Below, piece by piece: positions 56,299 through 64,000 of a stretch of 64,000 nt of DNA. The position numbers were made by a program, and so were the translations under genes. Positions within the stretch are counted from its first letter, which is position 1; each line of letters begins with the position of its first letter. Below the pieces are notes generated by a model. The model was not told the DNA's origin and made no database searches. It saw only the letters and a list, made by a program, of their open reading frames with translations. The DNA comes from UBA987 sp002292105 (lineage in GTDB: Bacteria; Bacteroidota; Bacteroidia; NS11-12g; UBA9320), in NCBI GenBank assembly GCA_943846675.1, contig OX044357.1, forward strand, positions 2,356,001 through 2,420,000, read 5' to 3'.

Positions 56299-57708
56299 AT
56301 GAAAAAAATTGCGTTGCATTGGCAGGTTGTGATTGCCTTACTCCTGGGTTTAGCCTATTCGTATTTTGCAGTTTACACAAACTCTGAATCGTTTCCAATC
56401 AACCAATTTACAAGCGACTACATCTCTCCTTTTGGTAAGATCTTTATCAATATTCTAAAGATGATTGCCGTGCCACTGGTTTTGTTTTCCATAATCGCTG
56501 GCATCGTTAACTTAAAAGATGTCAAAAAACTTGGAAGAATTGGCACCAAAACGCTTCTCATTTATGTAGGAACAACACTTACGGCCGTAACTATTGGTTT
56601 GCTTGTTGTCAACCTTTGGAAGCCAGGTGAACATGTCAATCAAGAAACCAGGCTAGAAAAACGCATCGAATATGAATTATGGCTCGAGTCAAATCCTGAT
56701 ATCAAAAGGCTTGATACCATTTGTGTTTCCTGCAAACCGGAAAATGCAATGCTTGTTGCTGAAATTAAATCTGACTCAACAAGAGACGACCTAAGCGCCG
56801 ATGTTAAAAAGAAAATGGCTGACGCGGCAAAAAGCAAAGCCGAGGGGCCTTTATATCCATTGGTTGATGCCGTTCCGTCAAATATCTTTTATGCGATGGC
56901 CGAAAACAAGATGCTCCAAATCATCTTCTTCTCCATATTTTTTGGAATTGTTTTGATTCAATTACCCAAGAAGCAGATTGAATCTATGGTAAACCTGGTT
57001 GAAAGTGCCAATGTAGTTTTTGTTCGAATGGTTGAAATTGTCATGGTCGCCATGCCCTTTTTCGTTTTCGCACTGATGGCGGGAACCTTGGTCAATATTG
57101 CAGGCGAGGACATTACAAAACTTTCCGACTTGCTTAACTTCTTGCTTCAATATAGCACCTCCGTAGTTATTGGGCTTGTCGTTATGGCGGGTGTCATTTA
57201 CCCGATCTTGGTAAAAATTTTTGGTAACGGTATGGGTTTCAAAAAATTCTTCAAAGGAATTAACAAGGCCCAACTCACCGCATTTAGCACCAGTAGTTCT
57301 GTGGCAACGTTGCCTGTAACGATGGAATGCGTCCACGATAATTTAAAAGTGCCTGAAAGTACCACAAGCTTTGTTTTACCCATCGGGGCCACCGTCAATA
57401 TGGATGGCACTAGTTTATACCAAGCCGTTGCAGTGGTTGCTTTAGCGCAACTGCATATGGTTGACCTGTCTATTGCACAACAACTGGTTATTGTGATTAC
57501 AGCAACACTCGCAAGTATCGGTGCTGCAGCTGTACCAAGCGCCGGTTTGGTTTTAATGATTTTGGTGCTTGAAAGTGTTGGCTTAAATCCAGCATGGATT
57601 GCATTAATCCTACCTGTTGATCGAATTTTAGATATGTGCAGAACAGTCGTAAATGTTACTGGTGATGCTTCTGTTTCGGTCATTGTAAGCTCAGACGAAG
57701 CAAAATAA
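56299..57708 (+). CDS. Dicarboxylate/amino acid:cation symporter (DAACS family)
   Basis: A 469-residue Na+ or H+ coupled transporter of the GltP/DctA family with about eight membrane helices and two re-entrant hairpins. Diagnostic blocks are AFSTSSSVATLPVT (HP1 serine-rich), NMDGTSLYQAVAVV (TM7 Na+ site), PSAGLVLMILVLES (HP2) and DRILDMCRTVVNVTGD (TM8). Between TM3 and TM4 there is a hydrophilic insert of about 80 residues (roughly 115-195) that contains a CVSC pair, longer than in the E. coli proteins. The substrate (glutamate, aspartate or C4-dicarboxylate) is not resolved. Confidence 0.93.
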   Translation: MKKIALHWQVVIALLLGLAYSYFAVYTNSESFPINQFTSDYISPFGKIFINILKMIAVPLVLFSIIAGIVNLKDVKKLGRIGTKTLLIYVGTTLTAVTIGLLVVNLWKPGEHVNQETRLEKRIEYELWLESNPDIKRLDTICVSCKPENAMLVAEIKSDSTRDDLSADVKKKMADAAKSKAEGPLYPLVDAVPSNIFYAMAENKMLQIIFFSIFFGIVLIQLPKKQIESMVNLVESANVVFVRMVEIVMVAMPFFVFALMAGTLVNIAGEDITKLSDLLNFLLQYSTSVVIGLVVMAGVIYPILVKIFGNGMGFKKFFKGINKAQLTAFSTSSSVATLPVTMECVHDNLKVPESTTSFVLPIGATVNMDGTSLYQAVAVVALAQLHMVDLSIAQQLVIVITATLASIGAAAVPSAGLVLMILVLESVGLNPAWIALILPVDRILDMCRTVVNVTGDASVSVIVSSDEAK

Positions 57709-57716
57709 ACTGTCTT

Positions 57717-57750
57717 AGATTTTGGTTTGAATACAACCTAAATCTTACTT
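57717..57750 (+). terminator. Possible terminator after the symporter gene
   Basis: An 11-bp stem with one mismatch (57717-57727 with 57735-57745), loop TGAATAC, followed by TACTTTTA. The T run is weak. Confidence 0.4.
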
Positions 57751-57863
57751 TTATCTGTCATTAACTTCCAAACTGTCCGACATTGCAAGTGTTGTGTTAA
57801 AATAATATGCGACGTCAGCGTTTTGATATTTAAATTGCATATTCGCCGTTTTATTTACGTTCT

Positions 57864-59981
57864 ATGAGAATACTTCTACTTCTTTTTGGCCTTACTTCAC
57901 TAGGAATTTCTGGTTTCGGACAGCACGTTCACTGTGGCACAGACCAATTTGTTGATGCACAAATTGAAAACAACAAGGAAAAAGCAGAGTTGATTTATTC
58001 TGTTCCTGATGCCATTTTAAATTACTCAGGTAATAGTCATGGCAAAAAAGCAGTGGTCACTATTCCTGTCGTTTTTCATGTGATTCATGAATACGGCCCA
58101 GAAAATATTAGTAAGGCTCAAATTTTGGATCAGATGCGTATTCTAAACGAAGACTTTCGGCGCAGAAATGCAGATACGTCAAAAACCAGAGCGATTTTCA
58201 AATCAATAGCCGTTGATTGTGAGATTGAATTTAAAATGGCGACAAAAGATCCAGCAGGTAACTGTACCGATGGTATAACCCGGACGGTATCAAGTTTAAC
58301 CAATGGAGGTGACGAAGAAGCGAAACAATTAATCATATGGGACCAATCCAAATACCTTAATATCTGGGTGGTTAAAACCATAGGAAGAGCTGCCAATATT
58401 TTGGGCTATGCTGTTTTACCAACGTCTAACGATAAGTCTGGCGATGGGATCATTCTTAGGGCATCCTATGTCGGGAGTATTGGCACTGGCAGCGCTGAGT
58501 ACGCGGGAAGAACCCTGACGCATGAGATTGGTCATTATCTTGGTCTTTGGCACCCGTTTCAGGATGCTCAACGTGATGCAAATGGCGACCCTATTTCGGA
58601 TTGTGGTAATTCGAATTGTCAGCGCAGCGGAGATTGGATTTGCGACACACCACCCGTTTTAAGTGCCTCGTTTGGTTGTAATACGTCAAAAAATTCTTGT
58701 ACCAATGACTCTCCAGACTTATTGGATCAGATTGAGAATTTTATGGATTATGCTGATGGTAACTGTGCCAATATGTTTACGCGAGACCAACGAACTCGAA
58801 TGCTTGGATATTTGAACAACAGTGGTGCCTTTGGACGTGCCAGCCATATCTCTGCAGCAACTGCTACGGCAACAGGTATCAACATTTCAAATCCTTGTGC
58901 ACCAAAAGCTGATTTTCATGTAAAGGATTTACAGACTATAGTATGTGAGGGCCAGCCTCTCGAATTTATTGACATGTCTTGGAATGGTGACGTTGTTGAT
59001 CGTATTTGGACCTTCGAAGGTGGATCACCAAGTTCATCTACTTTTCAAAATCCAACCGTGACATATAATACATCTGGAACCTATAAGGTAACACTGAAAG
59101 TAATTAATGCACAAGGGTCATCAGAAATTACAAAAACAGAATTTATAGAAGTTCAGGGGTTGGTTGCCGAGTTGGCAAGTCCATTTCTTGAGACTTTTCA
59201 AAGTCCATTCTCTGAGTTTACATGGAAGAAAGAAACGATTGGTGCTTATGGATGGGAAAGGTTAGACAATACGGGTTACGACAAATCATTGAGTGTTGTG
59301 TGCAACGTAGACGAAGAAACGCCAATTGGAAGCCAGTACTCTTTGACCTCACCCAATTTTGATCTTAGCCTACACAAAGACTTAAGTCCTGTATTAAGCT
59401 TCCGTACCGCATACTCCATGCGTCAGTCTGGCTCAGCCGGTGAACGTGTGGTGATTTATGGTTCTAACGATTGTGGTGAAACATGGCGTGTACTTAAATC
59501 ATTAATCGGGATAACGACCCTAAGTTCTACGAATCAATTTATACCAAATTGGGCGCCAACTTCTAATAGCGACTGGAAACTTCAAATTGTAAATTTAGAC
59601 CAATCGGATTTTGCAGCAAGCACCAACCTAATCCTGCGTTTTGAGGTAACCACCAATGCTGGAAACGCTGTATATATCGACGATATAAATGTGGACCGAA
59701 ACGTTTTATCAACAAGGAATAAGCGTTTGGATGCAACACAGTTCAACCTAGTCCCTAACCCATCAGAAGGTCAATTTAAGGTACAACTTAATGCGCAAAA
59801 TGAGACAATCAACATTGATGTACTGGGAGTACTTGGGCAAAAAGTACAAACTTTGAATGTAACGCCGGACGCAGATGGCCGTGTTAATCAGGAGATTTCT
59901 GTTTATCAATCGGGACTATATTTTATACGCGTTCACGGAAAAACGTTAGATTTCACGAAGAAAATTGTAATAACCAAATAA
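57864..59981 (+). CDS. M43-family zinc metalloprotease with PKD and T9SS type A sorting domain
   Basis: The 705-residue protein has a signal peptide (to about residue 20), an M43/pappalysin-type catalytic domain with HExxHxxGxxH at 220-230 (HEIGHYLGLWH) and Met-turn NFMDYADG, cysteine-rich loops (CDTPPV, CGNSNC) that usually form calcium/disulfide sites, a PKD domain (WTFEGGSPSSSTFQNPTVTY) near 365-430, a jelly-roll-like segment, and a type A T9SS signal (FNLVPNPSEGQFKVQL ... GLYFIRVHGK). It should be secreted and digest extracellular protein. It ends 16 nt before topA. Confidence 0.95.
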   Translation: MRILLLLFGLTSLGISGFGQHVHCGTDQFVDAQIENNKEKAELIYSVPDAILNYSGNSHGKKAVVTIPVVFHVIHEYGPENISKAQILDQMRILNEDFRRRNADTSKTRAIFKSIAVDCEIEFKMATKDPAGNCTDGITRTVSSLTNGGDEEAKQLIIWDQSKYLNIWVVKTIGRAANILGYAVLPTSNDKSGDGIILRASYVGSIGTGSAEYAGRTLTHEIGHYLGLWHPFQDAQRDANGDPISDCGNSNCQRSGDWICDTPPVLSASFGCNTSKNSCTNDSPDLLDQIENFMDYADGNCANMFTRDQRTRMLGYLNNSGAFGRASHISAATATATGINISNPCAPKADFHVKDLQTIVCEGQPLEFIDMSWNGDVVDRIWTFEGGSPSSSTFQNPTVTYNTSGTYKVTLKVINAQGSSEITKTEFIEVQGLVAELASPFLETFQSPFSEFTWKKETIGAYGWERLDNTGYDKSLSVVCNVDEETPIGSQYSLTSPNFDLSLHKDLSPVLSFRTAYSMRQSGSAGERVVIYGSNDCGETWRVLKSLIGITTLSSTNQFIPNWAPTSNSDWKLQIVNLDQSDFAASTNLILRFEVTTNAGNAVYIDDINVDRNVLSTRNKRLDATQFNLVPNPSEGQFKVQLNAQNETINIDVLGVLGQKVQTLNVTPDADGRVNQEISVYQSGLYFIRVHGKTLDFTKKIVITK

Positions 59982-59997
59982 TAAGACATAGAGGAGA

Positions 59998-62469
59998 ATG
60001 GCAAAAAATCTTGTAATTGTTGAGTCCCCTGCAAAGGCAAAAACTATAGAGAAGTTTTTGGGTCCTGATTTTACGGTAAAATCTTGTTTTGGACACATAC
60101 GTGACCTAGTAAAAGGCGACAAGGCCATTGACGTAGATGATGGATATACACCGCATTATGAAGTACCTGCAGACAAAAAATCTGTAGTCAACGACTTAAA
60201 AAAACTAGCTAAAAAGAGCGACGTGGTTTGGTTGGCTTCGGATGAGGACCGAGAAGGAGAGGCCATTAGTTGGCATCTGTCGGAAGTGTTGGGGTTGAAT
60301 AAAGACAATACAAAACGTATTGTTTTTCATGAAATTACAAAACCAGCAATACTGAAAGCCATTGAATCACCAAGACAAATTGATGAACACCTAGTAGATG
60401 CGCAGCAGGCAAGAAGAATCTTAGACAGATTGGTGGGTTTTAAACTTTCACCAGTGCTTTGGCGAAAAGTAAAGCCATCTTTATCTGCAGGACGTGTACA
60501 AAGTGTAGCGGTGCGATTGGTCGTTGAACGCGAACGCGAAATAGAAGGTTTCTCTTCTAAAAGCACGTTTAAAGTTGTTGCTAAGTTCAATCAAAAAGGA
60601 AAACGTTTTCAAGCAGATTCGAATACAAAATTTCAGTCTGAATCAGATGCGCAAGCCTTTCTTGACTCCTGCAAAGGAGCTGTGTTTACAGTGGATAGGG
60701 TTGACGTGAAACCAGGCACCAAAAAACCAGCTGCACCTTTTACGACGAGTACCTTACAACAAGAAGCAAGCAGGAAGCTTGGCTATTCTGTGTCAAGAAC
60801 AATGTCGTTGGCGCAACGGCTATATGAAAACGGGCATATTACCTATATGAGAACTGACAGCGTCAATCTTTCAGATCTTGCACTTGCTTCAGCAAAGACT
60901 GAAATAGAGGCTCAATATGGTGCTGAATATTCCAACCCAAGAAAATACTCGACCAAGTCGGCTGGTGCTCAAGAAGCGCACGAAGCGATAAGACCAACGT
61001 ACTTTAATATTAATAGTGCCGGAAATAATTACGATGAAGAAAGGTTGTATCAGTTAATATGGCGACGTGCCATAGCATCACAAATGAGTGAAGCCAAACT
61101 AGAAAAAACGACTGTTAAGATCAGTAATAACAACAACGAACACCTTTTTACAGCCAATGGTGAAGTTTTAAAATTTGAAGGATTTTTAAAGGTTTACTTA
61201 GAAGGTACAGACGACGAAGAGCAAGAAACAGCTGGTCTTTTGCCACCACTAGCCAGTGGAGACAAGCCAAACTGTGATGAGATTACAGCAACACAACGTT
61301 TTTCTCGACCTCCTGCAAGATATACCGAAGCGATCTTAGTAAGAAAGCTCGAAGAACTTGGAATAGGAAGACCGAGTACCTATGCCCCTACCATTTCAAC
61401 AATCCAGAAACGTGGTTACGTAGAAAAAGGAAAAGGCGAAGGATTCGAAAGACAGTATAAAGTGCTAAAACTTGTTGGAGACAATATCAATGTTTCGGAC
61501 AAAACTGAAATGACTGGGAGCAACAAAAATAAAATGGTCCCTAGTGATATTGGAAAAGTGGTTACCGACTTTTTGATCAAGCATTTTGACCACATCATGG
61601 ATTACAATTTCACAGCAAACGTTGAAAAAGAATTTGATGAAATAGCCAACGGCCTTAAAGAGTGGTCGACCATGATTGACAATTTTTACAACCCATTTGC
61701 GAAAACGGTAGATACGGCGTTAGAAACAGCAGAAAGAGCCAGTGGAGAACGTATTCTTGGGGAAGATCCAGAAACGGGTAAACAAGTGAGCGTAAGGTTA
61801 GGAAGGTTTGGCCCAATGGTACAAATAGGCGTTGCTGACGCGGAAGACAAACCCAAATTTGCTAGCCTTCAGGCTGGACAAAACATTGACAATATGAGCC
61901 TTGAAGAGGCGCTTGAATTATTTAAGTTTCCTAAAGTTATTGGCACCTACGAAGGAGAAGAACTGGTTGTGGCTCAAGGGAGATTTGGCCCATACGTAAA
62001 GTTTAAGGAGATGTTTGTGTCAATCCCAAAGGATGAAGACCTTGGGTCTGTTGATTTAGATCGTGCAGTAGAACTTATCGTCGCCAAACAAAAAGCCGAT
62101 GCTCCTGTAGCGCATTATGAAGAAAAGCCTGTACAAAAAGGAACGGGAAGATTTGGTCCATTTATTAAATGGAACGACATGTTTATCAACGTAAATAAGA
62201 AATACGATTTTGACAACCTGACTTACGACAACATTGTTGAACTTATTGAAATCAAGAAACAGAAAGAGATAGACAAGTATATTCATCAGTGGGATGACGA
62301 AGGAATTTCTGTTCAAAAAGCCAGATGGGGCCGGTTCAACATCGTACAAGGCAAGATCAAAATTGAACTACCTAAAACCTTTAATGTCAAAGATTTAACA
62401 CTTGATGAAGTGAAGAAAATCATTGAAGAAAAAGCACCAAAAAAGAAAACTAGAGCCGAAAAGAAATAA
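59998..62469 (+). CDS. topA: DNA topoisomerase I
   Basis: The 823-residue type IA enzyme relaxes negative supercoils. It has the TOPRIM domain (LVIVESPAKAKTIEKFLG and the acidic SDEDREGEAISWHL), the catalytic Tyr283 in HITYMRTDSVNLS, conserved SAGRVQSVAVRLVVE and ELGIGRPSTYAPTI, and a C-terminal run of repeated GRFGPFIKWNDM-type modules, typical of Bacteroidota TopA, which lack the four-Cys zinc fingers. A lysine-rich tail ends the protein. It follows the M43 gene by 16 nt. GAGGAG precedes the ATG too closely to be a normal Shine-Dalgarno. Confidence 0.97.
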   Translation: MAKNLVIVESPAKAKTIEKFLGPDFTVKSCFGHIRDLVKGDKAIDVDDGYTPHYEVPADKKSVVNDLKKLAKKSDVVWLASDEDREGEAISWHLSEVLGLNKDNTKRIVFHEITKPAILKAIESPRQIDEHLVDAQQARRILDRLVGFKLSPVLWRKVKPSLSAGRVQSVAVRLVVEREREIEGFSSKSTFKVVAKFNQKGKRFQADSNTKFQSESDAQAFLDSCKGAVFTVDRVDVKPGTKKPAAPFTTSTLQQEASRKLGYSVSRTMSLAQRLYENGHITYMRTDSVNLSDLALASAKTEIEAQYGAEYSNPRKYSTKSAGAQEAHEAIRPTYFNINSAGNNYDEERLYQLIWRRAIASQMSEAKLEKTTVKISNNNNEHLFTANGEVLKFEGFLKVYLEGTDDEEQETAGLLPPLASGDKPNCDEITATQRFSRPPARYTEAILVRKLEELGIGRPSTYAPTISTIQKRGYVEKGKGEGFERQYKVLKLVGDNINVSDKTEMTGSNKNKMVPSDIGKVVTDFLIKHFDHIMDYNFTANVEKEFDEIANGLKEWSTMIDNFYNPFAKTVDTALETAERASGERILGEDPETGKQVSVRLGRFGPMVQIGVADAEDKPKFASLQAGQNIDNMSLEEALELFKFPKVIGTYEGEELVVAQGRFGPYVKFKEMFVSIPKDEDLGSVDLDRAVELIVAKQKADAPVAHYEEKPVQKGTGRFGPFIKWNDMFINVNKKYDFDNLTYDNIVELIEIKKQKEIDKYIHQWDDEGISVQKARWGRFNIVQGKIKIELPKTFNVKDLTLDEVKKIIEEKAPKKKTRAEKK

Positions 62470-62478
62470 CATAACTGG

Positions 62479-63372
62479 ATGATTGATAAGAAAGAAATTT
62501 CTAGTCTGATTTACTTGCTTGACGATTCTGATGAAGAAGTCATCGAACAAATTGAATCGAAGATTCTGTCATTTGGCTATGAAGCCATTCCCTTTTTAGA
62601 AGAAGCTTCTTTGGATGAAGAAGAAGTGCTTAGATTAAAAAGGATGCAACGCATTATCCGGGAGCTACGCAAAACAGAAATTCTTCGTGACCTTACATTT
62701 TGGAAACAACATGACTCGGAAGACTTGCTTAAGGGCTTGTTAATACTTGAACGGGTTGAATATCCGCATACCGATCATCAGGAAGTAAACAAGCAACTTG
62801 AAAAAATTCGTTTGGATGCGTGGTTGGAGTTCAATTACGATCTCACTTCCTTCGAACAAGTAAAAGTACTTAATTACGTTTTCTTTAAGGTTCATCACTT
62901 TAAAGGCAATGCTGAAGAATATCACGACATCCAGAATTCCTGTATTAGTAAAGTGCTCGAAAATCGTTCGGGCAATCCTGTTTCTTTAGGGATTATTTAT
63001 TCGCTAATTGCGCAACGACTTAATATCCCTGTGTACGGTGTTAACCTTCCACAGCACTTTGTACTGGGTTATAAAAACATTGAAGGACTTGAAATACTCA
63101 AAAGTTTTAATGATGAGAGTAGTTTGACCCACGAGGAAACCAACGAGGTCATGTTTTACATCAACCCATTTACAGATGGTTTGATTCTTAACGCCGACAG
63201 CATCAAGTCTTTTTTAAAGCAATTAGAAGTTGAACCGCGACCTGAGTATTTTAACGTTTGCTCAAACGTCGAAATTATTAAACGCGTACTTCGAAATATG
63301 CTATTTAGCTATGAAAAGGTAAAACAGCACGACAAGAGTGAGATAATTCAGAATCTATTAGGATCACTCTAA
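62479..63372 (+). CDS. SirB1/UPF0162-like transglutaminase-fold protein
   Basis: A 297-residue cytoplasmic protein. The N-terminal ~100 residues are acidic and helical; the central region has NRSGNPVSLGIIYSLIAQRL and VYGVNLPQHFVLGY, the pattern of the SirB1/transglutaminase-like UPF0162 family. A TPR-like tail follows. The biochemical role is unknown. It starts 9 nt after topA and is probably cotranscribed. The last 9 nt overlap the convergent yebC stop. Confidence 0.85.
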   Translation: MIDKKEISSLIYLLDDSDEEVIEQIESKILSFGYEAIPFLEEASLDEEEVLRLKRMQRIIRELRKTEILRDLTFWKQHDSEDLLKGLLILERVEYPHTDHQEVNKQLEKIRLDAWLEFNYDLTSFEQVKVLNYVFFKVHHFKGNAEEYHDIQNSCISKVLENRSGNPVSLGIIYSLIAQRLNIPVYGVNLPQHFVLGYKNIEGLEILKSFNDESSLTHEETNEVMFYINPFTDGLILNADSIKSFLKQLEVEPRPEYFNVCSNVEIIKRVLRNMLFSYEKVKQHDKSEIIQNLLGSL

Positions 63373-63999
63373 AATAGCGTTGTGAAAAACGTTCTGAACA
63401 TCATCCACTTCTTCTAAGGCCTCAATTAAGATATTCACTTCTTCACTTTGCTCGCCCTTTAGTTCGACGGTGTTGAGTGGGATTCGTTCCTTATCAACCG
63501 AAACGATTTCGATTCCTAAAGACTCAAGGCCTTTTTGCATGTTACCAAAATCTGTAAAATCGGTGGTGATTAACGTTTCATCTTCGACTTGTTCTAATTC
63601 TTCTAAACCAAAATCAATCAGTTCTAATTCAAGCTCTTCCATATCACGATCATGTAACTCAATCTTAAAAATACATTTTCGTTCAAACCCAAACTCTTGC
63701 GACCCACTGGTGCCGAGTTCTCCTCCTTTTTTTCTAAACACAGCGCGTATATCAGCCACTGTTCTATTGATATTATCTGTCGCCGTTTCAATCATCATAC
63801 CGACGCCATAAGGGCCTTTCCCTTCATAAAGTACCTCGTCGTAGTTACTACTGTCTTTGTCTGATGCCCTTTTGATTGCCGCTTCGACACGGTCTTTTGG
63901 CATGTTTTCAGATTTCGCATTTTGGATGGCCATTCGCAAACGTGAGTTGTTTGCCGGATCTGGGCCGCCTTCTTTTACCGCCATGGCTATTTCCTTGCC
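63364..63999 (-). CDS. yebC: YebC/PmpR-family protein (start beyond window)
   Basis: YebC-type proteins act as transcription regulators or translation-associated factors at proline-rich or complex stretches, depending on the homologue. The visible frame reads GKEIAMAVKEGGPDPANNSR at the right edge, which matches the middle of the N-terminal domain, so roughly 25-30 residues, including the start, are outside the window. The rest (NMPKDRVEAAIKRA, GPYGVGMMIETATDN, KKGGELG, VDKERIPLN) fits the three-domain family. An internal ATG at 63984 is not the true start. It converges on the SirB1-like gene with a 9-nt overlap. Confidence 0.95.
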   Translation of the reverse strand, partial: GKEIAMAVKEGGPDPANNSRLRMAIQNAKSENMPKDRVEAAIKRASDKDSSNYDEVLYEGKGPYGVGMMIETATDNINRTVADIRAVFRKKGGELGTSGSQEFGFERKCIFKIELHDRDMEELELELIDFGLEELEQVEDETLITTDFTDFGNMQKGLESLGIEIVSVDKERIPLNTVELKGEQSEEVNILIEALEEVDDVQNVFHNAILE

Positions 64000-64000
64000 A

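Noticed and set aside
59985..59998. GAGGAG before topA as a Shine-Dalgarno
   Set aside because: It is only 1 nt from the ATG, too close for the usual 5-9 nt spacing, and other genes in the window lack such sites.

Overview
The window is about 64 kb of ordinary-looking chromosome from a Bacteroidota bacterium, most likely an aerobic member near the Saprospiria/Flavobacteria side of the phylum. The evidence: the 16S rRNA gene has a Bacteroidota-type 5' region; three proteins carry type IX secretion (T9SS) C-terminal sorting domains (two type A, one CHU_C/type B); many genes have the Bacteroidota -7 promoter box TAnnTTTG; and bshC, a type B L31 gene and an alternative GlmU-family protein are present. 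I see no prophage, insertion sequence, CRISPR array or plasmid marker.

Layout. 1-4.1 kb: 3' part of rimO, bshC, and an OmpA/TSP3 outer-membrane protein ended by a good terminator. 4.4-8 kb (minus): a lipoprotein of unknown role, tpiA, a GlmU-family nucleotidyltransferase/acyltransferase and rpmE2. 8-19.6 kb (plus): an LtaS/sulfatase-fold membrane protein, then hisS, an rluA-family gene and an alpha/beta hydrolase tightly packed, carA and eno, and a 1244-residue PKD-rich T9SS protein. 19.6-26 kb (minus): dnaX, a PhoR/PhoB-like two-component pair, a TlpA-like lipoprotein and gatB. 26-33 kb: an amidohydrolase convergent with a copper-export pair (CopZ-like HMA protein and CopA), then sucA. 33-38.4 kb (plus): a coiled-coil membrane protein, an SDR, a two-VOC-domain protein and a beta-propeller T9SS protein. 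38.4-47.4 kb: an SIS-domain sugar isomerase, rluD-like, a possible small Tyr-rich secreted peptide, a 2OG-Fe(II) oxygenase, a TPR hybrid histidine kinase, pabB and uvrC. 47.5-52.9 kb (minus): a complete rRNA operon (16S, tRNA-Ile, tRNA-Ala, 23S, 5S) with three tandem promoters, processing stems and a terminator. 53-64 kb: aroB-aroA-aroC, a DAACS symporter, an M43 metalloprotease exported by T9SS, topA, a SirB1-like protein, and a convergent yebC running off the window end.

The genes are mostly housekeeping: translation (rRNA, tRNAs, hisS, gatB, rpmE2, rimO and two pseudouridine synthases), replication and repair (dnaX, topA, uvrC), glycolysis and the TCA cycle (tpiA, eno, sucA), and chorismate production with one chorismate-consuming step (aroBAC, pabB). 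The rRNA operon and aroBAC diverge from one 0.5-kb control region.

The points most worth a second look are: a dnaX without its four-cysteine zinc module; -7 boxes lying exactly 4 nt before the start codon of several genes, which predicts leaderless mRNAs; apparent start codons of carA and an amidohydrolase that fall inside -7 boxes; the tandem rrn promoters with matched repeat cassettes; and a 35-residue Tyr-rich peptide gene at 40570-40677. I did not find a convincing new multi-gene system. No database or folding program was run, so rRNA ends, promoters and terminators are read by eye.
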